Positions 1 to 13,211 of a stretch of DNA of 64,000 bases are shown here, piece after piece. Each line of letters begins with the position of its first letter. Position 1 is the stretch's first letter. The position numbers were made by a program, and so were the translations under genes. Below the pieces are notes generated by a model, which searched no databases, had not been told where the DNA came from, and saw only the letters and a program-made list of their open reading frames with translations. Origin of the DNA: Multifurca ochricompacta (lineage: Eukaryota; Basidiomycota; Agaricomycetes; Russulales; Russulaceae); contig WTXG01000171.1 of assembly GCA_022496185.1 (NCBI GenBank), positions 1 through 64,000 of the forward strand, in the 5' to 3' direction.

Positions 1-676
1 CCTTCCTGTGATCGATGTAACAGGTAAATAATTAATAAATAAAAATAAAAACAACGTACAACAAACACCCACCACCACCACCACTACTACTACTATCCCT
101 GCACATAACGGATAGGAATTCATGATTGATCGAGACACTGCTCCACACACGAAAAGGAAAAAATAAAGAAAGAAAGAAACGTTGATCGATATGAGCCAGT
201 TTCGTTATTTCTTCATTTTTGCGACTGCGAGCCTTGCATGGGTTTATTGCGAGTACGAGGCGATGCTGCCAATATCGGCTAGCCAGAGTGAATCATGACA
301 TGTTTCAGCGCTCTGCCTCGGTACCGAAAGGCTCATAGTTATGTGGCCGACGTACGTACTCCGCTCTACCAGTGCACCGAATTGAATTCACCACTCTTAT
401 CAAAGAGTCAAAATTCATGTTCTCTATTTCCATAGTATAGATGAGGGGGTTTCAAGGTATCAAATAAGATATTGGGTATGGGTAGAGTGATGGATGATGT
501 GTGATATAAGTAGTACATCACTGCCAACGGCAGGATGGGACGCTAATGATATAAGGGGGAGATAGATAATGTATCGCCACCACCTGGACCGGGGTCAGGG
601 CTTTACGGGGGCGTGCACCCTGTCTGCCGAGTATAATCGTTCGGCAGTCAGTGATATGCAGATAGACTAATCAATA
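1..676. other. Non-coding flank, no gene seen
   Basis: No convincing coding frame. A short CAC/CTA triplet-rich tract lies near 68-95. The right end is the presumed 3' flank of the minus-strand gene that stops at 677. Confidence 0.6.
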
Positions 677-2722
677 CTAGGTGCTGAAAACATGGTCCAT
701 GTAGTGGCTATAAGACTTTTCGCCGGCGCCGGTCAGATAGAATCTATAACAACCGACCACGTCACCGGATTGAGGACCCCTAGGGGACCAACCTTGTGGT
801 CTATCTACCCCTCTACGCAGAGAGGTATACACCACCTGTTCCGAACTTTTGCGACCTCGCTTATCCTTGGATTTGGATTTGACTGATGGCGGGCGTAGCG
901 AATCTGATTGTGAACTAATAGTCATAGTCTCCAGTGCGGACGATGACGTTTGACTTGCACTGTCAGATAAATCGCGGCTGATGGGAGACATAGGTGGGAG
1001 CAATGGCTGTGCTAGTCTGACATTGAATTGAGCATGGAGAGTCCCTTCTGAGTCGACGAGTGCCAACGACCTTTTGAATAAAGAGTGAGTCCATGTTAAT
1101 AGAAAGAAAGGACAGGAGCAGTTATCAACGCACTCGTTAAGCAAATGAGGGCGCATAGGTGTGTCGTCCAGCCGGACCCTTATCCCATTTTCTGGTCCTG
1201 GTTGGAGCTCGCATATATCACAGCCCATGGGAACCGAAAAGACGGGTTCAGGGATATCCCAATTGTTACTTGGGTCGGACTGACCCGAGACTAGCAAATT
1301 TGCATCCACCCAAGCAGGTGTGGAGTGGTTAGCCAACTCAAGTGACAGTAACCACCTGCTTTCGAACCGACCACCTGGCGTGCGTTCAGCATCCACGGCG
1401 AATTTGATTATCCACATCCGCTCTGCATCAAGGTCAAGGGTCAAGCGATATTCTGACGCAAGTACAGCCAAACCTACCAGACGTGACGAATTCGACTTGT
1501 ACGAACTTTGAAACACGCATGCGGAGCCGGAATCTCCGGATCTTGATGTGTGCGACGAAGGTTCCCGTGCCGTCTTGGGTCTCTTCGACGTCTACAACGT
1601 CCCCACTACCTGCGGGGCCCAAAAGCATGGTATCACGTGCGGAGAGCGGAGAAAGCACTGGAAATTGCCAAAACAAGTGTTGAAGTAGAGGATTATTGGA
1701 CGTCAACATGCATGCACTGCGAACAGAGGCGATGGTTGTCTCGCTAAGAGGTTGACAAGCATTTAAGAGGTCAACTACAAGGGGATCCGGCGTCTCGTCA
1801 TTGCCTTGTGAAGTTGCTGTGAGTCTGTTGAGAATAGCCCAATAAACCGGGGGTTGCCCCTCGAGAAACGGCTCTTGTAAGACGGTGGAGAGGTCAAGAC
1901 GGTTGGTCTTGCAAACTTGAGCACACAGAGAGAAAGCAGAGAGGCGCTCGTCGTCCGATGTAAGACTACGGGAGAGTAAAGGACGGATGGTAGAGTGGAC
2001 GGACTCCTTTGCTGCTTCCTGAATTGCGGCTTGGCGAGCCACTTCTTCTGCCGTTTTTCTTGCGGCTTCCTCGGCAGAACGCTTTGCAGCCTCTTCTTTG
2101 CGGCACGTCGCCTAGCTATTCGGCCTCGTATTTTGCCTGTTCCGCTGCTTGTCGAGCTGCATGTTCGTGATCTGTACAGTTGCATTGCGGTCGCCTTGGA
2201 GAGTCTGAGGGCAGCAATGGACGGAAGTCGAACGAGACTTGATTATGCGGGTACCGGAGATACAGAGGAAATGGGAGGGATGAGAGGGATATGAGAGGGG
2301 TGAGGTGGTGAGGTGGTGGAGGTGGTGGGGGTACGTAGGGGAAGGGGAAGGGAGCGGGTGGTGGGGATGAGGGATGGGAGAGCGGGGGAAATGACTCGGA
2401 TGGTGACTGTGATTGGTTGGAGGTGGTTTGCTCTGCCAGAGAGTCGATTCCTGGTTCTGGTAGGGCAGTAACGGTCTATGTGAGGTTTCAGAGGTGACTT
2501 CCGTCGAAGAGGCGCTAGAGTGATGATATGAGGCAGATGGGGAGGCGGGATTGTGAAGGGGATGGGGATGGGGATGATTAGGAACATCAGATGGTGAGGG
2601 GTCAGTGTAGGGAGGAGGTGCGGAAAGTCGGCGAACGCGTATCCTTTTGGGAGGAGCGACAGGTTGTCCTGGAGGGAGGGAAACTGAGCGACTAGTTCTA
2701 CTTCATCACGTTCCAGTGACAT
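677..2722 (-). CDS. Uncharacterised fungal protein with Ala/Glu-rich helical segment; 5' half frame-broken
   Basis: I do not recognise the family. The C-terminal part is well supported: the frame ending at 677 joins the upstream frame through a 55-nt intron (1423-1477; donor GTAGGT, branch-like CTTGAC, acceptor CAG), giving continuous sequence through VEFVTS|ERMWIIKF. It has Cys-rich patches (CDIC, CVDNCSC) and a Ser/Lys-rich basic stretch near the C-terminus. Upstream lies an Ala/Glu/Arg-rich, probably coiled-coil segment (about 1990-2170), preceded by a Pro/Ser/His-rich low-complexity region reaching the first ATG-type frame at 2722. Within about 2040-2300 the coding-like frame changes at least twice, with a TAG near 2115, and no obvious introns explain it. 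Either the 5' half is decayed, small introns are missed, or the sequence carries indel errors. The start is therefore uncertain; only 677 to about 2100 is firm. Confidence 0.55.
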
Positions 2723-5700
2723 GTTAGTAGGTAGATAGGTTTAGATAGAGATAGGGTGTGTGATAAAGGGGGCTTAGGACATGACATGGGGTTCAGTCAA
2801 CGGCAACAGATTTATAACCCACCCACACACCCACACACCCACACAGACATAGATACCATAATGGGGCATTGCTGAGGGGAAGGGAGGGTTGAAAGCGCCA
2901 ATTAAGCGGGACATGTCATGAGCATGAGAAGTGAGGCGGTGAGTTGGTTAAATTTCACTCAAAGGGTCATTGACCTCGAGGTGAAGTTAAGAATAACTGA
3001 TAAGGACTCGTACCCCACCCGGACCCAGACCCCCCCCCCACCCCCCTGATCCTGATCCGGTAAAGCTCGAGCTCACGACCGCGGGAATGAAATTGGGCGT
3101 CCCGGCACGGAAGATCCGGTGAGAATTCCGAACACTCGATCGATTATCTCAAAGGTACTAAAATGGGTACAAATTTAGGTTGTATGGGTATGGGAATGGG
3201 AATGGGGGAGAAGTACTACTGCTTCTAGTCCAATTTATTTCTATATTTGTCTTTGTCTTTGTACATTTTTGGGCTGTCCTGTCCCTTGTCCCTCACCTCA
3301 CACCTCACACACATACAACTGAGTCAGGCCATTCATTCATGACGTGCCCATGCCGTGGTGATTTTATTTCTCGGCCACGGTCACATGTTCAACTTTACTT
3401 TGTTTGTAAACGCCGATGGTCGGAATACAAACGGAAACGTAAAAGTCAACAATCTTCTTGGTTCTGGTGGCCGTTAAAGGTCAGGAAGTCGCCAGTCACT
3501 TGTCAGAACGAACGCCACCGTTCAGCTATCCTTTCGGGTTGGGTACGCGCACCAGCGGGATTGTTCATATTGCCTTCATAATTGCGCGCTTGCGTAGATC
3601 CACACATTCCCCAAGAAGGCATTTCACCGTAATTGCCAGCTCTCCGCATCTACTACCTTGTGCAAGCACATTGCCTGGCCTGGACTTTGGTCCATCCTTC
3701 TTTGGTCGACCATCTGTGGTCAGTATACGTGGCCTCTGCGTACCCTGGTCCTGAGCATAAACCATCGATAACTATCCGCCACCTTTCTCAGGGATCCTTT
3801 TACTCTTTCCTCTATCACTCATAACCAAGCATCGTCTGTGTTGCTGCGGCGCAGAGGTATGCATGCCTTGACAGCCCGTTTCGCGCGATCAAAAGGGGCA
3901 CAGAACATGGAGATGCTCGCCAATATAGTATGGCAGAAAATGCTCCTTCCAGGCCAGGCTGGCCTGGGGACGTGGTGGCACATGATTCAATTGATATTCT
4001 ACGCCAAAGTCATTTAAAAAATCGAATCCAACCTCAGGACGGGAACACTGGGGCTGATGTCATTGTGGTCCCCTTGTTCACCTATTTAGAGGGCTCGAGC
4101 ACAAGGTATCAAGTCACGGTACGTACCATGATATTATGCTGGAAACCAAGGTCGAATGACTTCACGCCATCAATACCCTACATCTGCCCTCGAGAGAGGG
4201 AAAGTCCAAAGCCTGGATGTTCTGCTTTAGATGGCTCAACCTTCCGTCCGCTGACGACGGGGAACACAAAATATGCATCGTGCAGAATATACGCAATCGG
4301 AGAATCGTAGAAAAGCAAGCAACGTGCCGTAGTTGATACTCTTCACGTTGACTTCCTTTGCGACCCCTTGGTATGCTCCCAACTCGGTTCAGACGTCGTA
4401 CCGTTGGCTTCCCCACTCTCGCGCCGGCGTCCCTTCCTCTGCGTAGGCCATCCCACAGGGCAAGGGTGAGCCCCTTCAGCATATGCCATCGGAAAAAATG
4501 AGATCACTCGAGTGCACTCCCATCTTCCGTGGTAGATTAGGAAGGCTCTCTCCCGTCGTCCTCTGCGTATTAATTCGCTCCATGCTAGTAGTCCCGAGAA
4601 TACCCCCTCACTTCACTCTAGGCGAGTTGGGCAGCAAGGGAATGATTGGTAAGAAGATAACGAGTAGAGAATTTTGCCTTGTACAACGAGGTTGTGGAAC
4701 CGATCCCCCCAATGGACGGACGTACAACAAGTCGATATATGACGACATGCACAGTTTTTGAGTGAAGTCTCGATGAAGATAGGAAGATTGGTGTGGTTTC
4801 CAGAGTAGTAAACCCGATCCTGGGTCCATGCTTGCCTTGCAATCATGAGCTGGTTTCGACTGCCTCGTTTCTCGGCCCACTCGCAGGAATGTTTCAAAGC
4901 ACAAGTGTCTATTCTATGAAGTTACCCTTTCGGAGCCTGCTACACAAGAAATGGAAGGTCAACTTGGTGATGGCACGTGTGACTTGGAAACTCCTGCACG
5001 CTCGCCGTACTTTTTAGGAGTTCGCTCAATTAGCGGAGAACGATGGTTTATGTAGTGTGGTGATTTCAATGGAATCGACGACGGGGTGGGGCGAGTAAGC
5101 CGTCGAGCGAGTCAAATTGTGAAGTGTGCCATGTGCCACCGCCGTCAACGAAGCACGTGGAACATGTCACACGACACAAGCAACAAGGAAGGAGATGTCA
5201 TCAGAGGTTGGGCTGTGGGCCTCTTTATCAACACTTCTTATGATTTTCCCAGTCAACACACTCCCACATCCGTCAGCTACGACATCCTTCTTCTATTGAC
5301 ACCCAGGGTGCACTGCCAACACAGGGAAACAAATAACAGCATCGCCTTACGCAGCGATGCATGCATATCTTACGCGTTATTAATACTCTATCCCCCCTCG
5401 TTGGAGTTCGCATCCCTCCGATCCAGCTTGGGATTATGACCATCAGGAGAGCAAATAGGCAAAACGTTTGGTCTGGGATCCATCCATGGTCAAGGAAAGC
5501 TCGTTCAGACTTCTCGACGCCTATTCCGATCTCAATTTGGTACTTGGAGCCAGAACGACTCTATGCTGTAGCTTGTTTTGACGAGGGTCTCTCTCTCTCA
5601 TGAGCTTGTCAAGTGGCCACATAGTCGGTTTTCCAACGTGTCCTTTGGTCCCTTGGTTATTTTGTTTTCAGCTGATGATGTGCACCACTTGGTGTGACGA

Positions 5701-6286
5701 CTGGGCTCTTCCATCCGTGTGTACACGATCCACGATCTGGAATTTTATAATACTTCTATGTGACCTCCACTGGGTAGCCAGAGCGAATCAAGGCGTTACT
5801 CTTATACGCCATCGCGGTCTCCCGCAAAATGAAAGCTCTCATGACTCTTGCCATTGTTTAGCGCACTCCACAAGGGATTTAAATAACAGCATTTATATCT
5901 ATATCTTCTCTTCAGTGCTACTTACACCACAATGATGATAAGGGCGAGATTACATAAGTTGCACAACGTCAACCAGTTCAATTCCGGATTGTCTCCATGG
6001 GTGTTCGTCCTCTGGTTGCATCTGCTTGGTCTCGGTTTGGATCCCGCCATCTGCATTTGCGTTTTGTACGCTTGTGGAGCTTTCATCCTGCTTACCGGGC
6101 TCAGAAGTACTTCAGACACGACTTCCAGTTGCGCACCCTTGGTCAGCTTTGAAATGGCATCTGGACTGCCAGCCAGTATACAATTCCATCGTCTTATAGA
6201 TGGACCTGTTGTTGCACATAGCTCTGAGTCTCGCATATTCATCTGGTAATTTAGCTGGGCTAATTTTCAGTATCTCAATCATTTTC
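2723..6286. other. 3.6-kb gene-poor interval
   Basis: Only short overlapping ORFs on both strands with no recognisable domains and no splice pattern joining them. It includes a C-rich tract near 3030-3047. The right end is the presumed promoter of the phosphatase gene at 6287. A decayed gene here cannot be excluded. Confidence 0.45.
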
Positions 6287-7500
6287 ATGCAGCCAATCAT
6301 CAGCGTCACCGCTCCCACTCCAACAAGCCCCAAACCCAACGTCCATGGGCGCATTTACAGAACCACCACCTTCTTTGCTGACGCAGCCCTCTTCGACATG
6401 GTATGGGCGACTTTTTCCTTCTTACGTACATGCGGGAGGTTGAATCAGACGTACCAAAACTCAGGACGGGACTCTTACGGATTCGATTGCAGCCGTTGAG
6501 GCGGCTTGGAGCAAGGTAGCGCGCGAGATTGGTGAGGACCCTGCGTTCGTGATCGCAGCGACGCACGGGAAGCGCGCAATAGACAATCTCGCACGCTTTA
6601 GGCCGCATCTTCGCGCACACGAATTGAGCGCCGCCGTAGACGACTTTGAGCGCTCCATTCTCTTTTACGCGGACGCACATTCACGAGCGCGCGATTCGAC
6701 CCCCTCGCTTTTGTCCGATGCCACCTCCAGCCGCGATTCGACGTCATCATCATCATCATCATCATCACCGTCATCGGGAAATTCGTCCACATCTTCTTCT
6801 CTGGCGGCGAGTGCTGCGGCTTCAACGGAACAACTTGTTTCCAGTCCTCAAACGGAACTAGCGGAGGAGCTCGTAGCTGCTTTGAGTGACGCCCAGGGAG
6901 ATGGGTGCAGTGCGTGGGAGCTCGAGGCCGCGGAAGTCGATCGCGCTGTGCGCATCCTTCCGGGCGTGAAAGCGTTGCTCGAATCGATTCCGAAGGGTCG
7001 CTATGCCATCGCCACGTCCGGCGCAAGGACATATGGTGCGTTTTTCCACTGCTTGCTCCCGTGCTGGGGGGGAACCAGCTCCTGTTTTTTCTTTTTTTTC
7101 TTTTTTTTCTTTTTTTTTTTGTGTTGCGGCTGACAGGAGAATAAAATGTTGAACAGCGCATGGGTGCTTGGCACGTGTCGGTATCACCCCACCTGAAGTC
7201 ACGATCACGGCGGACGACCCTCGTCTTCGTGCGGGGAAACCCGCACCTGATCCGTTCCTCCTCGCCGCAGAGTGCCTTGGATATCAGGCCTCGCGTTGCG
7301 TCGTCTTTGAAGATTCACCAAGTGGTATCAAAGCAGGAGTCGCTTCTGGCGCTGTTGTTATCGCTGTGTGTACGAGCCATTCACGTGAGCAGATCGAAGG
7401 GTGTGGTGCACAGATTGTGGTGGAGAATCTGGAGGATGTGAGCTGCGAAGAAGTGGAGACGGATGAAGGGCTCCGCTTGATGTTTACGGTGGAGCACTGA
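6287..7500 (+). CDS. HAD-superfamily phosphatase, glycerol-phosphate/2-deoxyglucose-6-phosphate phosphatase-like (342 aa)
   Basis: Three exons: 6287-6400, 6465-7035 and 7157-7500 (1,029 nt, in frame). Splicing at 6401-6464 creates the HAD motif I DMDGTLTDS, with nucleophile Asp37 and acid/base Asp39. Motif II is ATSGAR, spanning the second intron region; motif III is the Lys of GKPAPDPF; motif IV is VFEDSPSGIKAG. These four are the classic order in GPP1/DOG-type phosphatases, which hydrolyse small sugar or polyol phosphates in the cytosol. Unusually, the cap region carries a long Ser/Ala-rich insert encoded partly by a TCA repeat at about 6743-6770. The second intron contains a long T-rich tract. 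The start at 6287 gives a 36-residue leader before Asp37; upstream in-frame codons are open to 6200, so a longer N-terminus is possible. The exact substrate cannot be told from sequence. Confidence 0.88.
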
Positions 7501-8276
7501 GTTGTTCGTGATGTTATGTGCAACCATGTTGTACTTACTATACGGCTCGGACAATATGCACAGCTACTGAGATCCGCCTTTGAAAAAAGACCTGCTCAGG
7601 ATTGAGTGAGTTCTATGGCACGTGAATTCCACCTTGTTGACCTCTGGAGCCGGACTAGGCCTAGCAGGGTAAGACGGGCCCGAAATGGGCCCGAAATGGG
7701 TGCGCTATACCCTTTACAATACTTCATTCTAACCATTTTCCCTGCGGGGGTTTTTCCACAAGGCGACGTCTCACTACCTTCTATTGTTATGGGGCCCTAA
7801 TAGTTCTATAGCTCCAATGCTTTGACGCGCGTAATAAACTTGATTTAAAAAAAATAGGACTTTGAGTACTCACACCCGGATCCTCGTGTTCGCCCCATCA
7901 CCGCGTGGTTGATCACTAGTCTAGTTTATCAATCAAGTGACAGTGACGAACAGCCCAATTAACGTAAAGAACATATATTCCATTGCAAAACGAAAAAAAA
8001 AGGTATTCCATAACTTGTTGTTGTCAGTATAAACCACTTGTTGAAGCATAACGGTCTAACGGTTTCCATCGCTAATCCGTCTACATGAATGGACACGACA
8101 CGTAAACCTCCCCCAAACGGCGTTTCAGAAGTCAACACTGCGGAGGGAGAGGGGCGGGTACTTCTCTTTTTCGAATCACGAGCGAGTCAGAATCATTCTA
8201 GTCGAATGACTTGTTAACTCACTCAGACAGTGACCTTGACTATAAAGTAGAGCATTGGTGTAGTGCGTTTACTTTA
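7501..8276. other. Intergenic region between the two phosphatase genes
   Basis: AT-richer, no coding frame. A TATAAAG at 8241-8247 lies 36 bp before the acid-phosphatase ATG and may be a core promoter element. Confidence 0.5.
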
Positions 8277-10025
8277 ATGTTCACCTTCACCTTCATAGTG
8301 GTCCCCCTTCTACTAAGCGCCCAACCTGCGCTCTCTTCCCATTCTCTCTTCCGACCCTGGAACCTCTCCAACTATTGCAACGCGCCGCATGTAAATGCAT
8401 CTCACTATGAAAGGCCAGAAGGAGAAGGCGCAGAACTTATCCACCTCAGCGTTCTGATGCGGCACCATAAGGTATCGTTGTATAGCTTATGCAGTCGTCA
8501 TGTCAAGCTGAAATGAGAGGTACTTGTAGCGCGCCCCCGTTGCTTTAGTCCCGAACGAGCGCGAGATAGACATAGACACAAATTGGGACTGTTCTGGTGT
8601 TCAGCAATTCACGTACGATGGTGGCGGTGCACGCCTCTCTCACACTGTGAACACGCCGCCTTCACATCCATTCGCGCAACAAATCTGGGCTGGCACTTGT
8701 GATGTTGGTCAACTTACATCCGGCGGTTTTTATGACGCAAGGGCTCATGGGAAGGTAAGGATATGCATCACTGGTTGCTCGTCAACATGCTATGACGCTC
8801 TTGTCAGGACCTTTGGGGACTGTATCATACTCGTCTTGGCTTTTTACACGCTGTTGTGCCCAGCGAGATCAGTGTACGCACGACTTACGTTGACCGGACA
8901 AAACACGTGGCAAGTGGGGTGCTAGCGGGGATGGACCACTCAACTATCAAACGAAAGTGGCCCACTCATGTACAACCCCAGTTGGAAAGTTTCTTTCTTT
9001 CTCATGTCTAGTATTGTGCCGGCCCTGACTGGAGGTTCAGATAGACTCTCTCGGGCCGAGTTACAAATGTCCTCGTGCAGATGCCCTGATCGCCGCGGCA
9101 CAATCTGCGCCGGTTTGGCAGGATGTTTTGAAGAAACATTCGGCCCTGATAGAGCGTCTTGACACAGTATTAGGAACGAGGGATTCCAAGGTCGTATGGC
9201 CATCCACTTGTAAGTGCTTTGCTTGTGGCACTGGCACTTTCCCGTATGCTTATGTAATATATTTGCACTCAGTTGCCTTTTACCAAGACGTTCTGACATC
9301 CCGAGTCTGTAACGATCATCCACTCCCCTGCAATGCTGCTGGAGACTGTGTTTCCGAACAAGATGCTGCAGAAATATTCGAATTGGGAAATTATGAATTC
9401 GAGTGCGTCCCGTTCGCAGTAGTCGCCTCGTATATTTATTTGTTCTTATATCGGATCACTCATAGCTATTTGTACCATCGAGCAGAAAACGCGGCCGAGT
9501 ATGTTCAGCTAACATTTGGTCAGCCTTTAACACTGTGGATGTGCCTCCAATAATTTGACATGGGGAACCTCCAGGGGTGATGTTTTCTGAGCTTGCAGAC
9601 GCCCTCGAGGCACCGAGTCATCATCGCCTTGCGCTGTACGTTGCTCACGATAGCTCCATCATACGCCTTGCAGCGGGACTTGAAATATTCCCGTTGCGCT
9701 GGCCTAGGCTTGGCTCTGAAGTCGTGATTGAGGTGTGTTATTGTCACCCTGGCCAGGATTTGGGCACTGATAACTGACAATCGGGCTCGCATCATCCACG
9801 GGCTGGCAGGTCTGGAAGGACAAGAACAAAAAGCGATTCGTTCGGGTTCTATATGATGGGGAAATAGTGGATTCGCTGAGATGGATACCCTTTGGTGACT
9901 TCATAGGTCTCTTGCGGCGACAAGTTCCGGCCCACCTATTTGAGAAGTGCACATCTACTTCCAACGATGTGGAAGGCACAAAGCAATTAAAGATGCCCCT
10001 CGCCCTCACAGTGCAGGAGGTTTAG
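8277..10025 (+). CDS. Secreted histidine acid phosphatase (435 aa, 8 exons)
   Basis: Exons 8277-8471, 8530-8754, 8808-8969, 9041-9209, 9273-9402, 9466-9518, 9575-9732 and 9810-10025 total 1,308 nt in one frame; all seven introns are 53-77 nt GT-AG. The N-terminus is a signal peptide (about residues 1-20, hydrophobic VVPLLL core). The catalytic motif RHHKRAP (residues 62-68) matches the family's RHxxRxP, and splicing intron 1 creates it. The C-terminal proton-donor motif is H336-D337 in VAHDSSI. Family members are phosphomonoesterases (acid phosphatase/phytase/lysophosphatidate phosphatase branch), usually secreted and glycosylated; NAS, NYC-type sequons and several Cys fit that. The gene appears intact, with no frameshift. 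Which phosphate ester it prefers is not determinable here. Confidence 0.9.
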
Positions 10026-10987
10026 TCAGCCAGGGGGTTGGATTCGTATGTGCACACACCGTACCTGTACTCGGCGTGCAATTTGTCTGCGTTGTTTCAC
10101 CTTAGTATATATATGCTCATCCACCTACTGCAGTCTTTGTTGTGGCACCTGTAATAATCACAGAAGTTATTGTTCTGTGGTGTACTATATCTTTTTATGA
10201 AAACTTAGTTGAGTTTCCCCCAGAAAAAATCAAAGTGATTGTTTTTTCGTCTGCAGGCTCTCGTGAGTGAACATGCGTGAGCGCTCCCGGTTTTTATCTT
10301 CGCATCAACTCAATCAGCCACACTTCTCCTGCCATCATTTTGCAGTAGAGTATTTGAGGCCTAATTTGTGACTTAGCTTAAACCCAGCACATCAGAAACT
10401 CTAGACAAGGAGCTTACCTCGAGCCCCTCTCGATCTTCACACGCAGTGCCGCAGGCTCATGGCTCGAACCGTCAGACTTGGTGTCTTGACCCCCAACGTT
10501 CAGCTTGTGTTTGAACCTCCTGACTTTTTTTCAGGCAGGCATCGCGCAACTTCGTACTCGATACTTGTAATACTACTATATATTCTCACCTTGTTAGATG
10601 TGGAGGTGTTTGCTGGCTGTAAAAAGGGTTTTTAGCTACCTATTGAAGTAGTGGATAAAGTGGTCAAAACTATATATTTACTTTATTGGTATCTTTACTT
10701 ATTCAGGTACCTGCAGTGACGAGGTCTGCAGCATGCATGCTACACTTTAAATAGGTTCTAGTGCAATCTACGAAATACCAGAGCCAATCGAGGGTGCGAT
10801 ATAAAATAAGGTTTCAACGCGCGACTGCACCCCTTCCTATTAAGGAAGGTCGACTCAATGGTTTTCCATCGGTCCGGGATGCCGAAAAATGCGCATCCCA
10901 TCCCTGACTACTCAATATGACCCACACAACCCTGGGATTTATGGCTCAACATACTCTAGCTAGAATACTAGGTGCCGGTATGACTCT
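10026..10987. other. Intergenic, AT-rich; hosts dispersed repeat copy 1
   Basis: No gene seen. The right two-thirds (about 10670-10950) match a repeat also present at about 37080-37500; see the repeat entry. Confidence 0.5.
10670..10950 (+). repeat. Dispersed repeat, copy 1
   Basis: Shares with about 37080-37500 the ordered blocks CTTTAAATA..TTCTAGTG, ATCNANGGTGC..ATNTAAAATAA, the hairpin CCTTCCTATTAAGGAAGG (10833-10850) followed by TNGACTNA, and TG/CGCATCC. Where this copy has CG the other has TG or CA. No coding capacity; class unknown (MITE- or SINE-like). Confidence 0.6.
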
Positions 10988-13211
10988 ATGTTTAAATGGT
11001 CCCTCGTGCCAATAACAGGTCTGGCTATAGAGCATCTCATTCTGGCCATTCCCACTGTCTCCACCATGGTCATAAATGTTCTTGCTTTTCTGTCTTTCAT
11101 CATAGCTTTTCAAGCCTTCAGTGACTATAGAAGGCGTAGAGGGATACCATACCCGCCTGGCCCGCGGCCGTTGCCTATCATCGGGAATCTTTTTGATATT
11201 CCAAAGGAGAACTCCTGGCTGGCATATACCAAATTCTCGAAGGAATATGGTATGAATTATTTTCCGGTACCTCTCTTTTATCTTTTTACGACAGCAATCA
11301 CAGGAAATATTTTATCCTTCCACATTTTTGGGAGAGTCATCGTCGTTTTGAACACCGTGAAAGCCACCAAGGATCTACTCGAGAAACATGGAGATATCTA
11401 CTCTGATCGTCCAGTGATTCCATTTTATGAGATGTATACTCTTCAGCATGGTGGTTCTATCTATCTATCATCTCATGCGACGACTCAGGGCGGGATGGCA
11501 ATGGGCTTTGCCAATGGCAAGATATGGTGATCCTTGGCGTCTGGGACGCAAGCTTCTCGATCGTGGACTCCGCGCGGGAGTCGCTGTGGCGTATCGTCCA
11601 ATGCAGCAAGCGAAGGCGCGTCTACTCCTCACCCGGCTATTGGCAACTCCGCACGAGTGGGAGGCCCACATCGAGCTGTTAGTGAGCTCACTTATAGGCG
11701 TCATACTGCCTTCCTCAATCACTTATCATTTCTTTAGCATGCAGGGCGAACTTATACTAGCAATGGCATATGGTTACGAACCCCGGGGGCGTGATGACAG
11801 GAAAATCGACGTCTCCAGGAGGGTGGCCAAGATGGGGTCGGAAACAGCGCTTCCGAGTGATTTGCTCGTAAATGGACTTCCCTTTTGTTCGTTTTCCCGT
11901 TTGAGCCCCGTATGAATGGCTTACAATACAATCCCGTAGTGCGGCACATCCCCGAATGGTTATCTTGGTTTAGCTACAAGCCTCTTGCTCGCATTGGCCA
12001 CGACTTGGGGATGGAGATGATGAATGAGCCAATTCGTTTCGTCAGAGAAAGCATGGTAAGCGTACACGGCATTAAGATTGTGCCTTGGTTGTAATGTAAG
12101 GGTTAATCGATCAAGGTCAATGGCACGGCGCGGCCTTCCCTAGCTCTCGAGAATTTGCAAGAATCGGAAAAGTTAGACGGACCTGAACGTGAAAAGGCAG
12201 AGAAAGTCATCACCGAAACTTTGGCTTCCATATTTGCAGGTTAGTGGTTGAGGCGTTGAAATCCGGTTGTAATTGAAAAAATGATTGATTTAGCCGGGGC
12301 TGATACCGTACGTCGGCCAATAATTTCCTGAAACCACGCAGATCTGTTCAAGCCCTCGATTTATCTATAGACTGTGTCCGCCATGATGTCTTTTATCCTC
12401 GCAGTCTTGCTCCGCCCTGACTTGCAGAAGAAGGCACAAGAAGAGCTCGATGCAGTTACGGGACGAGAGCGACTACCTACATTCGATGATCGTCAAAGGT
12501 TGCCTTTAATCGATGCCATGTGCAAAGAAGTCACACGCTGGATGCCTGTTACGCCATTGGGTATGCTTAACCGGTGATAACTGACCTGAAGTGTCTGACG
12601 GTCTTCAAACGCAGGTTTACCTCATGCAAGTACAGAAGATAACGTCTACGAGGGCTTTTTCATCCCAAAAGGTGTGTCATTTCACTGCTTCAGCCTGCTG
12701 TCCTGGTGCTCATTCGATCATCATCATCAGGTGCATTGGTTATTGGAAATACGTGGTAAGTGAGCTGCCCTTGATGCGTTTTACGCGGCTGGAATTCTTT
12801 TAAAAAGGGCAATCTTACATGACTCGGCCACGTATCCAGAGCCGAACGTCTTCAAGCCCGAGCGGTTCCTCAAGTCAGATGGAAGTTCACACGATGATCC
12901 TACATTGACATCGGCATTTGGATTCGGAAAACGGATCTGCCCAGGGAGGCATTTTGCAGAGGCAACATTGTTTATTGTTGTCGCATCTATGCTCTCAGTC
13001 TTCAACATCGAGAAACGCCCGGATTCTGACGGTGGTCTGCCCTTTAGCTACTCGTATACGGGTTCCATTCTAAGGTCCGAAATCTTCTTCGCGGAGAAGG
13101 AATGAAAGAAGCTAATCTAGTCGCAGTCGTCCGAATTCATTCCCATGCTCCATCACCCCTAGGGACAAACTCGCAGACGAGCTTATCACGGAAGATGAAG
13201 ATGGGCCTTGA
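10988..13211 (+). CDS. Cytochrome P450 monooxygenase, tandem copy 1 (535 aa, 12 exons)
   Basis: Exons 10988-11249, 11304-11433, 11489-11677, 11738-11886, 11940-12055, 12116-12239, 12294-12307, 12371-12560, 12615-12671, 12731-12755, 12808-13074 and 13127-13211 (1,608 nt, in frame). Landmarks in order: N-terminal membrane anchor, basic RRRRG, proline hinge PPGPRP, I-helix AGADTT (split over the 14-nt exon), KEVTR for ExxR, FKPERF, and heme loop FGFGKRICPG with Cys463. This is a microsomal class II P450 that would need a CPR partner; the substrate is unknown. It resembles fungal P450s often listed as O-methylsterigmatocystin oxidoreductase-like, but such names do not fix function. The start could instead be the ATG at 11066, which aligns better with the shorter N-termini of the neighbours. 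Confidence 0.9.

Noticed and set aside
3180..5935. A dozen ORFs of 60-130 codons on both strands
   Set aside because: Overlapping, no domains, no splice junctions linking them, composition like random frames.
6598..7161. 187-codon minus-strand ORF inside the HAD phosphatase
   Set aside because: Antisense shadow of the Ser-rich exon; the plus strand carries all four HAD motifs after splicing.
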